64,000 nt of DNA, taken from the NCBI GenBank assembly GCA_965216445.1, contig OZ244166.1:930001-994000 (forward strand). The letters run 5' to 3'. Each line of letters starts with the position of its first letter. Position 1 is the first letter of the stretch. The notes beneath the pieces were generated by a model. That model did not search any database, was not told where the DNA came from, and saw only the letters and a program-made list of their open reading frames with translations. The position numbers were made by a program, and so were the translations under genes. This DNA comes from MA-ANB-1 sp965216445. GTDB taxonomy: Bacteria > Actinomycetota > Acidimicrobiia > Spongiisociales > ZC4RG35. This document shows positions 15,578-23,435 of the stretch, in pieces.

Positions 15578-16654
15578 TCAGAATGTGACTGCGACGGAGA
15601 TCAGTTCTTCTCGACCCAGCAATCCGGCTGCAGCCTGAAGGGCGCGTGGAGCCTCGGAAAGGGGGAATTGGTGGGAGACGAGATCATCGATTCTCGGATC
15701 GGTTTCCAACTGACGTGCAGCCCATTGGTATCCCACCGTTGTTGCACCCATCGCACCGCGGATGGTCAGTTGCTTGGCAACGATCACATCCGACAAGAAG
15801 TGAAAGGCGCGATTCCCCTTGGTAGAGGCGAGAACAACTCGACCGCCACTTCGTACCAGGTCGAGGGCAGTGAAAACCGCCTCTGGATCATTGGACGTAA
15901 CGTCAACAACCACGTCGGGTCGCCGGCCGATGGCTTCGGCGATGGCACCCGCAACGTCGGTGGTTTCGATGTCGATCGCAACGTCGGCGCCAAGCTTGAG
16001 GGCGAGGTCCAGTCGGTCCCGGTCATGGCTGAGCCCGGAAATGCCAACCCACCGCGCGCCCGCCGCTTTAGCCGCGATCAGGCAGGCGAGACCGCGCGGC
16101 CCTGGTCCGAGAATCATCACATCTTCACCTGCCTGCAATCTCGGCAATTCAACCGACCAGGTGTGGCCGGCGGCGAGGGGATGGACAAATGTCGCCACCT
16201 CCGCGGGAACGTCGTCGGTTACTTCGTGAACCCGGGACGACGGGTCGAGGTACAACGTCTCGGCAAGGCCGCCCCAGAGACCGGGTGGTTCGGTCGAGGG
16301 AATGAACCCATATGAGTTGATCGGTCTTCTCCGCGCACATGTGGCGAGGTTCTGCAAGCAGCGATGGCATTCGCCACAGTGAATCCTGGGCTCAACTACC
16401 ACGCGAGTTCCGACCGGGTAGGGGATGTTGGGGCCGGTCGTTGCGATACGCCCGATGACTTCGTGGCCAGGGATGAGCGGGTAGACCACGTCTCGGGCTT
16501 CTCCACTCCACACCTGGACATCGGCACCGGAGATCGAGGTTGCTTCGACGGCTAACCAGCCACCACCTTCGACCTCGGGTGTCAGGATGGAAGTCATCGA
16601 GAAGTGCTTCGGCTCGACGAGCATCATTGCGCGGGCCTGAGTCGCAGAATCCAT
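15578..16654 (-). CDS. Zinc-type medium-chain dehydrogenase, catalytic Cys replaced
   Basis: A 358-residue medium-chain dehydrogenase/reductase. The structural zinc motif is intact (C-GE-C-HR-C-x6-C at about residues 93-107). PGHEVIG supplies the usual catalytic-zinc His/Glu, and GPGPRGL is the nucleotide-binding turn. The usual first catalytic-zinc Cys (G-I-C-G-x-D) is Ser here: SISGADVQVW. With Ser the catalytic zinc may be bound differently or the reaction changed. The substrate is unknown. It is the first gene of a two-gene leftward operon with the MFS carrier. Confidence 0.8.
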   Translation of the reverse strand: MDSATQARAMMLVEPKHFSMTSILTPEVEGGGWLAVEATSISGADVQVWSGEARDVVYPLIPGHEVIGRIATTGPNIPYPVGTRVVVEPRIHCGECHRCLQNLATCARRRPINSYGFIPSTEPPGLWGGLAETLYLDPSSRVHEVTDDVPAEVATFVHPLAAGHTWSVELPRLQAGEDVMILGPGPRGLACLIAAKAAGARWVGISGLSHDRDRLDLALKLGADVAIDIETTDVAGAIAEAIGRRPDVVVDVTSNDPEAVFTALDLVRSGGRVVLASTKGNRAFHFLSDVIVAKQLTIRGAMGATTVGYQWAARQLETDPRIDDLVSHQFPLSEAPRALQAAAGLLGREELISVAVTF

Positions 16655-16695
16655 AATGTTGCTAGCGAGTGTAAACCAGCTTTTTGGTATCGAAT

Positions 16696-17874
16696 TCAGC
16701 CCCGTACCAGCTGGGCGATTCGTTCAACGCCCTCCTCAATATGGGCGTCGCTGGTCGCATACGACAGACGGAGGAACCCGGGTGCTCCAAACGACTCGCC
16801 GGGGACGAGTGCCACGGCAGACGTCTCGAGAATGTCCTCAGCCATCGCGGATGACGTCGCCCATCGGTCGCCTAGCAACTCGCTCACGTCGGGAAATGTG
16901 TAGAAGGCTCCCTCGGGTTCGAGACAGCTGACCCCGTCAATGTCGTCAAGCATTGAGAACATGAGTTTGCGACGTCTGTCAAAAGCTTGACGCATCTCTT
17001 CGACCGTGTCCTGCGGACCAGTGAGCGCCGCCAAGGCGGCATGCTGGGCGACATTCGCCACGTTGGACGTAGCGTGCGATTGCAGCCGTGCCGCTGCGTT
17101 GACGACTTCGGAAGGTCCGATCATCCAACCGACTCTCCATCCGGTCATCGCGTAAGACTTAGCGACTCCGTTGATCAACACCCAATTCTCGAAGCGGGGG
17201 GCTGCGGCTGCAATTGAGGGCGCAACGTCAGTTTTGTACACGAGGCGTTGATAGATCTCATCAGCCATCACCCAAATGTCGTGCTCCTGTGCCCACTCTC
17301 CGATCGCTCTTGCTTCCTCGGCCGTGTACATCGCTCCCGTCGGGTTTGACGGAGAGACAAACACGAGGAGCTTTGTCCGGGGGGTGCGATGGCGTTCGAG
17401 GTCCTCAATCGTGACCTTGAACCCCGACTCGATCCCGGTGTGGACCGACACGGGAATCCCTTCGGCGAGGTTCACGCCTGCGGGATAGGTAACCCAGTGC
17501 GGTGAGGGAAGCAGCACCTCGTCTCCGGGATCTACGAGAGCTGCAAATGTTTGATACACAGCTTGCTTTGCCCCGTTGGTCACCACGACCTCCGAGGGGT
17601 CAACCAAAACGTTGGAGAACTGCTTGGTGTACTCAGCGATGGCCTCACGCAGCGGCGCCAAGCCGACGTTTGATGTGTAGTGGTGATTTGCCGGATCGTG
17701 GCTGGCACGCGCCGCTGCGGCGGTTATGTGCTCAGGGGTGGCGAAATCGGGTTCCCCGGCACCGAACGCGACCACATCGCGGCCCTCAGCGGCAAGTTGT
17801 CGGGCTCTGGCCGCTATAGCCATGGTCGCAGACCCCGGTAATGCTTGCAGACGCCTGGAAACGGGACTGCTCAA
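16696..17874 (-). CDS. aspC: Class I aminotransferase, aspartate aminotransferase type
   Basis: A 392-residue fold-type I PLP enzyme, subgroup I-beta. Markers are GAGEPDFATPEHI, NHHYTSNVGLAPLREAIA, the Asn in FVSPSNPTG, the Tyr/Asp in MADEIYQ, the PLP lysine in NGVAKSYAMTGWRVGW, and the carboxylate-binding Arg in FLRLSYA. The length matches bacterial aspartate aminotransferases of the Thermus/Bacillus kind. It links glutamate and oxaloacetate pools; related enzymes also accept prephenate or aromatic substrates, so substrate range is open. Confidence 0.85.
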   Translation of the reverse strand: MSSPVSRRLQALPGSATMAIAARARQLAAEGRDVVAFGAGEPDFATPEHITAAAARASHDPANHHYTSNVGLAPLREAIAEYTKQFSNVLVDPSEVVVTNGAKQAVYQTFAALVDPGDEVLLPSPHWVTYPAGVNLAEGIPVSVHTGIESGFKVTIEDLERHRTPRTKLLVFVSPSNPTGAMYTAEEARAIGEWAQEHDIWVMADEIYQRLVYKTDVAPSIAAAAPRFENWVLINGVAKSYAMTGWRVGWMIGPSEVVNAAARLQSHATSNVANVAQHAALAALTGPQDTVEEMRQAFDRRRKLMFSMLDDIDGVSCLEPEGAFYTFPDVSELLGDRWATSSAMAEDILETSAVALVPGESFGAPGFLRLSYATSDAHIEEGVERIAQLVRG

Positions 17875-17895
17875 ACTATCCCTCTCGGGTGCCGT

Positions 17896-18435
17896 TTAGT
17901 TGTCAGGGTTGGTGAGGTCTTCGGCAACGTCTCCGGCCTTCTCCGCGGCGTCATCGGTCATCTCTCCAGCACTGTCGGCAACATCTTCGACCTTCTCCGC
18001 CGCGGCGTCACCAGCGTCTGCCACTCTTTCTGCGGCGTTCTCTCCAGCTGACGAGACGGCCTCGGCCGCTTCATCGGCTTTCTCAGCTACCGCTTCTGAT
18101 GCTTCGTTGGCCTGCTCGGCGACTGTTTCGGCCGCTTCATCAGCCTTTTCGGCAGCTGCACCCGAGGCGTCGGCGGCCTTCTGTGCGGCTTTGTCTTTGA
18201 GTTCACCGGCCTTCTCTCCGATGGTGCTGGCTACCTCCGAAGCCGATTCTTTCGCCTTTTCCACCATGGGCTGGGCCTTTTCGGCGGCCTTTTCCACCAT
18301 CGGCTTGGCCTTTTCGGCGGTGTCGCTGGCGAAGTCCTTGGCTTTTTCCACCGCCGGTTTCGCCTTTTCGGCGAGATCTGAGGCGCTGTCCTGGGCGGTG
18401 CCCATCCATTTCTTCAGTGTGTCCATGAAGCCCAT
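17896..18435 (-). CDS. LEA-like, Ala/Glu/Lys-rich helical repeat protein
   Basis: A 179-residue protein almost free of aromatics after the first 12 residues. It is built from 7- to 11-residue repeats such as AEKAKPMVEKA, KADEAAEAV and AEKVEDVADSAGE. The first half is basic (AEKAKP) and the second half acidic, ending AEDLTNPDN. The pattern predicts one very long amphipathic helix or a disordered chain, as in group 3 LEA and stress-protective proteins; the MGFMD start also recalls MT0933-like small proteins. A role in desiccation or osmotic stress is inference. It lies 21 bp downstream of nothing in its own direction and is followed by the aminotransferase. Confidence 0.7.
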   Translation of the reverse strand: MGFMDTLKKWMGTAQDSASDLAEKAKPAVEKAKDFASDTAEKAKPMVEKAAEKAQPMVEKAKESASEVASTIGEKAGELKDKAAQKAADASGAAAEKADEAAETVAEQANEASEAVAEKADEAAEAVSSAGENAAERVADAGDAAAEKVEDVADSAGEMTDDAAEKAGDVAEDLTNPDN

Positions 18436-18506
18436 GTTTTGTCCTTTTCTCTGCTTATTCCCATCGTAGGCCTTGTATAGGCAGCCCGCTGCAATATCGT
18501 CCTGGT

Positions 18507-19715
18507 GTGTTCAAGTTCCTGGCTCTGGCTTCCCTCGTGGTGCTCGTGGCCGAGGTAGCAATGGTTGGCCCGCCTACGGTGGACGCTCCTGATCTCGAGT
18601 ATCCGGCCGGACCCTTCGATATGGAATCCAATCTCGACAGCGTGCGACTTGCACCGATACTGGTGGTGACAGGATTGGAAACACCAACCGACGTGGTGGG
18701 TTCACCCGTGGACGACAGACTGTTCGTCGTAGAGAAGGCAGGGAGAATCGTCGTCGTCGAAGAGGGAGAGGTTCTTCCCGAGCCAATGCTCGATCTGTCG
18801 GTCTGGATCAATAGCTCGGGCAACGAACAGGGAATGCTCAGCCTCTTGTTGCATCCCGATTTCGAATCGAACGGTCGTGTCTTCGTGTTCTTCACGGATC
18901 TCGCAGGGACCTCGCAGTTGGTTGAAGCGAGAGTGGAAGCAGACAACCCAAACCGTATTGCACCTGGATCGTTGCGATCTGTCTTGACGATTCCCCAGTA
19001 CGGGCAATACCACCAGTCAGGATCGATGTTCTTCGGGCCCGATGGCTTCTTGTGGCTCTCCCTCGGCGACGGGGGCGGAATCGGCGATCCAGAGGGTCGC
19101 GGGCAGGACTTCAGCAATATCGACGCTTCCATCTTGAGGATCGACGTCGATGCCGGCCGCCCCTACGGGATTCCAAGTGACAACCCAGTTTTGGGTGATG
19201 ACGCTCGACCCGAGATCTGGGCATACGGGTTGAGGAATCCGTGGAGGATCAGCTACGACGAAGCGACTGGATTGATCTACATCCCCGATGTTGGTCAAGA
19301 GGGATCCGAGGAAGTCAACATCGTCAGGATGGACGACGGTGGTCATAACTTCGGCTGGTCGGTCTCGGAAGGGACCGGGTGCTACCAGACCGAAGACTGC
19401 TCCTTCGAGGGGCACACGTTGCCGGTCTACCAATACCTGCATGAAGGGAATGGCTGTGCGATTGTCGGCGGTCAGGTCTATCGGGGAGAGCTGATGCCCG
19501 AAGTCGTTGGTCACTACTTCTTTGCCGACTTCTGTCTCGGGTGGATACGCAGCATCGTCGCCGACGACTCGGAGGTCTACGTCGTCCGGAACTGGATCAC
19601 TCAACGCGAAGACCGTCTGGGCAACGTCACAACAATTGGGTCGGACCGCAACGGTGAGCTCTATGTTGCGACCATGGACGGGGAAATCTGGCGGCTCGAG
19701 CTGGAGAGTCGGTAG
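18507..19715 (+). CDS. Secreted glucose/sorbosone dehydrogenase-type beta-propeller
   Basis: A 402-residue protein beginning with a short signal (MFKFLALASLVVLVAEVAMVG) and then a six-bladed PQQ-type sugar dehydrogenase domain. Blade motifs include DRLFVVEKAGRIVVVEEG, LHPDFESNGRVFVFFTD, GPDGFLWLSLGDGGGIGDPEGRGQ, AYGLRNPWRISYDE, DVGQEGSEEVNIV and FADFCLGWIRS. The family oxidises sugars with PQQ or binds them. No lipobox Cys is seen, in contrast to the paralog at 20955. The start is GTG at 18507. The gene converges on the nuclease gene with only 3 bp between. Confidence 0.82.
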   Translation: MFKFLALASLVVLVAEVAMVGPPTVDAPDLEYPAGPFDMESNLDSVRLAPILVVTGLETPTDVVGSPVDDRLFVVEKAGRIVVVEEGEVLPEPMLDLSVWINSSGNEQGMLSLLLHPDFESNGRVFVFFTDLAGTSQLVEARVEADNPNRIAPGSLRSVLTIPQYGQYHQSGSMFFGPDGFLWLSLGDGGGIGDPEGRGQDFSNIDASILRIDVDAGRPYGIPSDNPVLGDDARPEIWAYGLRNPWRISYDEATGLIYIPDVGQEGSEEVNIVRMDDGGHNFGWSVSEGTGCYQTEDCSFEGHTLPVYQYLHEGNGCAIVGGQVYRGELMPEVVGHYFFADFCLGWIRSIVADDSEVYVVRNWITQREDRLGNVTTIGSDRNGELYVATMDGEIWRLELESR

Positions 19716-19718
19716 GCG

Positions 19719-20564
19719 TCAGTAGCGGGCCCGGGCCATCACCGTGCCGTTCTGGTCAAGCAGCAACACGAGGTCACCGTCGTTGTTCCAAATGGACTGG
19801 CTCCCACACCACCCGGGCTCGGTGGAGCACCCGGATGCAATCGTCAGCCGCTCGTTCTGGTCGATCGTGGTCCCGGCCCGAAACACGAGCCGATTGCGAG
19901 ATGACTCGTCGCGCAGTACCCAACCTGACATGTCGACGATGGTGGATCCTCGATTCACCAAGACGACGTACTCCTCGTCGAGGGCCGTGTCGTCGGGGCC
20001 AGCGGGGTTGACGCTCGACGCGTCCAGATCTATCTCAATGCCATAGACGGAAGATCCGTCGGCGCACGCGGTGGGAGACCAGAGCCCGGCGGATTCGTCG
20101 AAGGCTTTTTCCTCAGCCGATGTCATCAGCTCGCCGTAAGGGTTTTCCTCGTCCGGCGTTTGTGCAATCGCCAATCCCTGGGTCACCAGCGTCAGGTTGA
20201 TTAGCTCTTCCCCGATCCACACATTCGCCAGGGTCCGGTTGAATTGGTCGATGGCGACCGATTCGATGGCAACTTCTTTGTTCTTCACGTGTTCAATGAG
20301 GAAATCGAGGGGCTCATCGGAGTAACACTCGTCCCTCTCTGGTGTGTTGATCCCCACCAACCTCACCTCCACGGTCACGCCGTCGATCTCGACGTCCAAG
20401 GTGTCTCCGTCCGCTATCCATGTCACTTCGCCCGTTGCCAGTCCGTCTGGTCGGGTTGGGATCTCGGCGCTGGCGGGCTCAGTCGGACGCGAGGGGTCGG
20501 CACAGGCAGCTACAAGCACTGCACATGTGGCAATCAGGACCAGGATCTTTTTGTCGAGGCTCAG
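19719..20564 (-). CDS. Secreted thermonuclease (SNase) with lamin-tail domain, probable CTG start
   Basis: An extracellular lipoprotein with two domains. The staphylococcal-nuclease domain (about residues 45-155) has DGDTLDVEIDG, VRLVGINTPE (active Arg and Glu) and FNRTLANVW (second Arg). The C-terminal lamin-tail domain (about 195-281) has EYVVLVNRGSTIVDMSGWVLRD and G-CSTEPGWCG. The first standard start, GTG 20519, would leave only MLVAAC before the lipobox. Fifteen codons further upstream a CTG at 20564 overlaps the lapA-like stop as CTGA, with GAGG 7 nt before it, and gives a full signal L-S-L-D-KKILVLIATCAVLVAAC. I therefore extend the gene to that CTG. It would degrade nucleic acids at the cell surface. 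Confidence 0.75.
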   Translation of the reverse strand: MSLDKKILVLIATCAVLVAACADPSRPTEPASAEIPTRPDGLATGEVTWIADGDTLDVEIDGVTVEVRLVGINTPERDECYSDEPLDFLIEHVKNKEVAIESVAIDQFNRTLANVWIGEELINLTLVTQGLAIAQTPDEENPYGELMTSAEEKAFDESAGLWSPTACADGSSVYGIEIDLDASSVNPAGPDDTALDEEYVVLVNRGSTIVDMSGWVLRDESSRNRLVFRAGTTIDQNERLTIASGCSTEPGWCGSQSIWNNDGDLVLLLDQNGTVMARARY

Positions 20565-20884
20565 TCAGAGGCCTCGCGTGCAAGCGACTCCGCACGTTGG
20601 CGTCTCTTGCGTCGGCGGTAGAAGTAGCTGATGATTTGGTCGAGGGCGAGCGTCAGTAACACGATCGTGACGACAATCACCCAAATGGGAAGCTGCATGT
20701 CGAGCCATAGGAACTCCACCGTGACCCGTTCCGGGTTTTGGACGATAAATGCGATGAACAAGACGACAACGATCAGGAACGCAATGAGACCCCAGGCGAT
20801 GCCAACTGGCTCGTCGCCGACATCCACTCGCTCGACGGAGTCCGATGGAGTTTCCTCGAACTCTGGGTATCGGTCTTCGGTCAT
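20561..20884 (-). CDS. LapA-domain (DUF1049) small membrane protein
   Basis: A 107-residue protein with an acidic N-terminal tail, two transmembrane helices (about residues 29-48 and 62-85) and a strongly basic end, YFYRRRKRRQRAESL. The motif FIVQNPERVTVEFLWLDMQLPIWVIV is the LapA/DUF1049 signature. E. coli LapA/LapB control lipopolysaccharide assembly; in actinobacteria the role is unknown. Its TGA overlaps the proposed CTG start of the nuclease gene. Confidence 0.82.
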   Translation of the reverse strand: MTEDRYPEFEETPSDSVERVDVGDEPVGIAWGLIAFLIVVVLFIAFIVQNPERVTVEFLWLDMQLPIWVIVVTIVLLTLALDQIISYFYRRRKRRQRAESLAREASD

Positions 20885-20954
20885 GCGCTAATCCTATTCA
20901 GAAGGAACCGGCTCGGTGGTCAGCACAAAACCGCTCGGATCATAGAATCTTCGC

Positions 20955-22127
20955 ATGCGACGATTCCTTTGGTTGGCCGTTGTCCTCGCCGGGTGTACCG
21001 GCGCTCAGGAGGTGGCTTCCACAACCTCTGTGGCACCCACCACCACGCTTCCGGAGGCTACGACAACCACTCAGCCACAGACGACAACTTCCACAACCCA
21101 ACCGACCACTACGACAACAACTCTGCCGCCGCTTACTTCACTCCAATACGAAGAGATCGGTGGTTTCGCTTTTCCAGTCCAGGCGTTCCCGGGATTCGAG
21201 GAAGGGATTCTCTACGTGGTGGAGAAGGTCGGGGCAATCCGGGCGGTTCGTGATGGGGAAGTCCTAGAGGAACCGGTTTTGGATATCAACGAACGTGTGA
21301 GGAACAGTGGCGAGCAAGGTCTGCTTTCCGCCACATTCCATCCTGAGGACCCGACGCGGCTGTTCGTTCACTACTCAAACAACGGTGGTGACACTGTTGT
21401 CTCCGAGTTCAGACTCGACTCGCCTCTATCAGGTGACGCCGGCAGTGAGAGGGTACTTCTCGAAGTCAACCAGCCGGCCGGAAATCACAACGGAGGGATG
21501 ATCCAGTTCGATTCCCGGGGGGCCTTGATTGTCGGCCTCGGTGATGGGGGCGGAGCCAACGATCGCTACGGCCATGGTCAGAACACCGACTCGCTCTTGG
21601 GTGGCTTGGTTGCTATCGATGTCGACACCGCCGAGCCGTTGCTATATGCCCATGGCTTGCGTAATCCATGGCGTTTCTGGATTGAAGGGGAGCGAATCTT
21701 CATTGCCGATGTCGGACAAAACGCATACGAGGAGATCAACGATGTCGTCCTCGAGCCGGGTTTGAACTTTGGTTGGCCGATCACCGAGGGGCTCCATTGC
21801 TTCCGCCCGTCCTCGGGCTGTGACACCGACGGCCTCACGCTGCCGGTCATCGAGGTTGCCCATGGTGACGGTGGAACTTGCTCGATAACAGGGGGATCGG
21901 TCTACCGAGGTTCGCTGATTCCTGAGCTGACCGGCCACTACCTGTTCAGCGACTATTGCGGAGGATATCTCCGTAGCTATGACACAGCTGCCGATGAGGT
22001 CGGCATCGTGGATTGGACCGATGATGTTGGCGTTCCCGGAAGAGTGACCGGCTTCGGTGTGGATCTCGATGGCGAGGTCTATGTGACAACCGAGAGCGCT
22101 TTGTTCCGCCTGATTGCGATCCGCTGA
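20955..22127 (+). CDS. Lipoprotein glucose/sorbosone dehydrogenase-type beta-propeller
   Basis: A 390-residue paralog of the protein at 18507. It has lipobox VLAGC (Cys14) and then a Thr-rich low-complexity linker (about residues 22-58, TTT and TTTT runs). The propeller follows: EGILYVVEKVGAIRAVRDGE, FHPEDPTRLFVHYSNNGGD, GLGDGGGANDRYGHGQN, AHGLRNPWRFWIEG and DVGQNAYEEINDV. The Thr linker probably spaces the domain from the membrane and may be glycosylated. PQQ genes are not visible here. It is divergent from the lapA-like gene with a 70-bp gap. Confidence 0.84.
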   Translation: MRRFLWLAVVLAGCTGAQEVASTTSVAPTTTLPEATTTTQPQTTTSTTQPTTTTTTLPPLTSLQYEEIGGFAFPVQAFPGFEEGILYVVEKVGAIRAVRDGEVLEEPVLDINERVRNSGEQGLLSATFHPEDPTRLFVHYSNNGGDTVVSEFRLDSPLSGDAGSERVLLEVNQPAGNHNGGMIQFDSRGALIVGLGDGGGANDRYGHGQNTDSLLGGLVAIDVDTAEPLLYAHGLRNPWRFWIEGERIFIADVGQNAYEEINDVVLEPGLNFGWPITEGLHCFRPSSGCDTDGLTLPVIEVAHGDGGTCSITGGSVYRGSLIPELTGHYLFSDYCGGYLRSYDTAADEVGIVDWTDDVGVPGRVTGFGVDLDGEVYVTTESALFRLIAIR

Positions 22128-22150
22128 AGGCGATGGCTTAACCTTCACCG

Positions 22151-22573
22151 ATGCCAACGCTGTTCACCAAAATCATCAGTGGCGAAATCCCAGGCACCTT
22201 CGTCTGGCGCGATTCCAAGTGTGTTGCGTTCATGACGATCGCTCCGATCAGTCCCGGGCATACGCTGGTGGTGCCGATCGATGAGGTCGAGCATTGGATC
22301 GACCTCGAGGACGACCTCCGTGACCACGTCATGGCGGTGGCTGCAAGAATCGGGAAAGCCATCGACGATGTGTACCGGCCCGAAAAGGTCGGCCTGATGA
22401 TCGCAGGACTCGAGGTGCCGCATACCCATGTCCACCTTGTCCCGGTGAACGACCTCAATGGTTTGGACTTCGCCAGAGCCGATCACTCCGCGAAAAGGGA
22501 TGATCTCGAAGCAAACGCCGAGAAGATCCGCTTGTCCTTGGACGCGATGGGCGCCGACGGCATCAGCCACTAG
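22151..22573 (+). CDS. HIT-family nucleotide hydrolase/transferase
   Basis: A 140-residue HIT protein with the triad His91-Thr-His93-Val-His95 (HTHVHLVP). The N-terminal signature is FTKIISGEIPGTFVWRD and PISPGHTLVVP. These enzymes hydrolyse purine nucleoside phosphoramidates or dinucleoside polyphosphates in the cytosol. It begins 23 bp after the propeller gene and ends 13 bp before the DMT transporter, so it may share their transcript. Confidence 0.88.
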   Translation: MPTLFTKIISGEIPGTFVWRDSKCVAFMTIAPISPGHTLVVPIDEVEHWIDLEDDLRDHVMAVAARIGKAIDDVYRPEKVGLMIAGLEVPHTHVHLVPVNDLNGLDFARADHSAKRDDLEANAEKIRLSLDAMGADGISH

Positions 22574-22586
22574 TGACCCACCACTA

Positions 22587-23435
22587 ATGGATGTCCTCCT
22601 CGGGGGTGTGACCTCGATTCTTTACGGCGTTGCCGACTTCCTCGGCGGAGAGGCGGCAAAGAAGGTCACCGCGGCCACCGTCGTTGTCTGGGCTGGCATT
22701 CTCTCGATTCCTCTGTTGATTCTCGGCAGTCTTTTGATCGGAGGCGATCCCGAGATTCGCGACTACGCGATTGGGGTGGCTGCTGGTTTTTCGGGCGCGT
22801 TTGGCCTGGTGATGCTCTTTGCCGGGTTGGCATCGGGTCGAGCCGCCGTGGTTGCGCCTCTGTCTGCAGCGCTCGGTGCGATGGTGCCAGTAGTGGTCAG
22901 CGTCATCGCCGGCGATCGTTTGCCTGCCTCTCGTTGGGTCGGGATTGCGATTGCAATTCCCGCCATCGCAATGTCGGCATGGGTCGATGACGACGGCGGG
23001 TCGGTTCGAAAGGGAATCTTCTATGGGTCGGTTTCCGGCGCAGGTTTCGGAGGCTATGCCTCGATCATCAGGCTCACCGATCCCGAGTCGGGAATGTACC
23101 CGCTGGTATCTGCCCGATCCGGTTTGATCCTTTTGGTGGCCGTGGTTTCCGCATTGGGCATTTGGAGGGTCCACTCGTTTGCCGTGGCGCCGAGGTCGGT
23201 GATCCTCGCCAATTCCGTGTTGGACGCAACAGCAAACATCACTCTTCTATTGGCGCTTCGAGCTGGATCACTCGCTAAGGCAGCGGTGGCTGCTTCCTTC
23301 TATCCAGCCGTGACCGTGATGTTGGCCGCCCGGATCAACGGCGAGCACTTACTCCTGCGTCAGAGATTCGGCATTGTGATGACGTTGGTGTCCCTGGTCT
23401 TGATCGGAGTGGACCTCGACTCGTTGTTCGCTTAG
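22587..23435 (+). CDS. DMT-superfamily (EamA-like) transporter
   Basis: A 282-residue membrane protein of about ten short helices in two repeats, typical of EamA/DMT carriers: residue 1 onward GGVTSILYGVADFLGGEAAKK, then G-VAAGFSGAFGLVMLFAGLASGRAAVVAPLSA in the first half and VTVMLAARINGEHLLLRQRFGIVMTLVSLVLIGVDL at the end. The substrate is unknown. ATG 22587 was chosen; the frame opening at 22458 lies inside the HIT gene. It overlaps the convergent mannosylglycerate synthase by 4 bp. Confidence 0.78.
   Translation: MDVLLGGVTSILYGVADFLGGEAAKKVTAATVVVWAGILSIPLLILGSLLIGGDPEIRDYAIGVAAGFSGAFGLVMLFAGLASGRAAVVAPLSAALGAMVPVVVSVIAGDRLPASRWVGIAIAIPAIAMSAWVDDDGGSVRKGIFYGSVSGAGFGGYASIIRLTDPESGMYPLVSARSGLILLVAVVSALGIWRVHSFAVAPRSVILANSVLDATANITLLLALRAGSLAKAAVAASFYPAVTVMLAARINGEHLLLRQRFGIVMTLVSLVLIGVDLDSLFA

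Noticed and set aside
17900..18469. A rightward frame opposite the LEA-like gene
   Set aside because: It is a low-complexity Ser/Ala/Phe mirror of the alanine-rich helix gene; the leftward frame has a proper start context and a protein-like composition.
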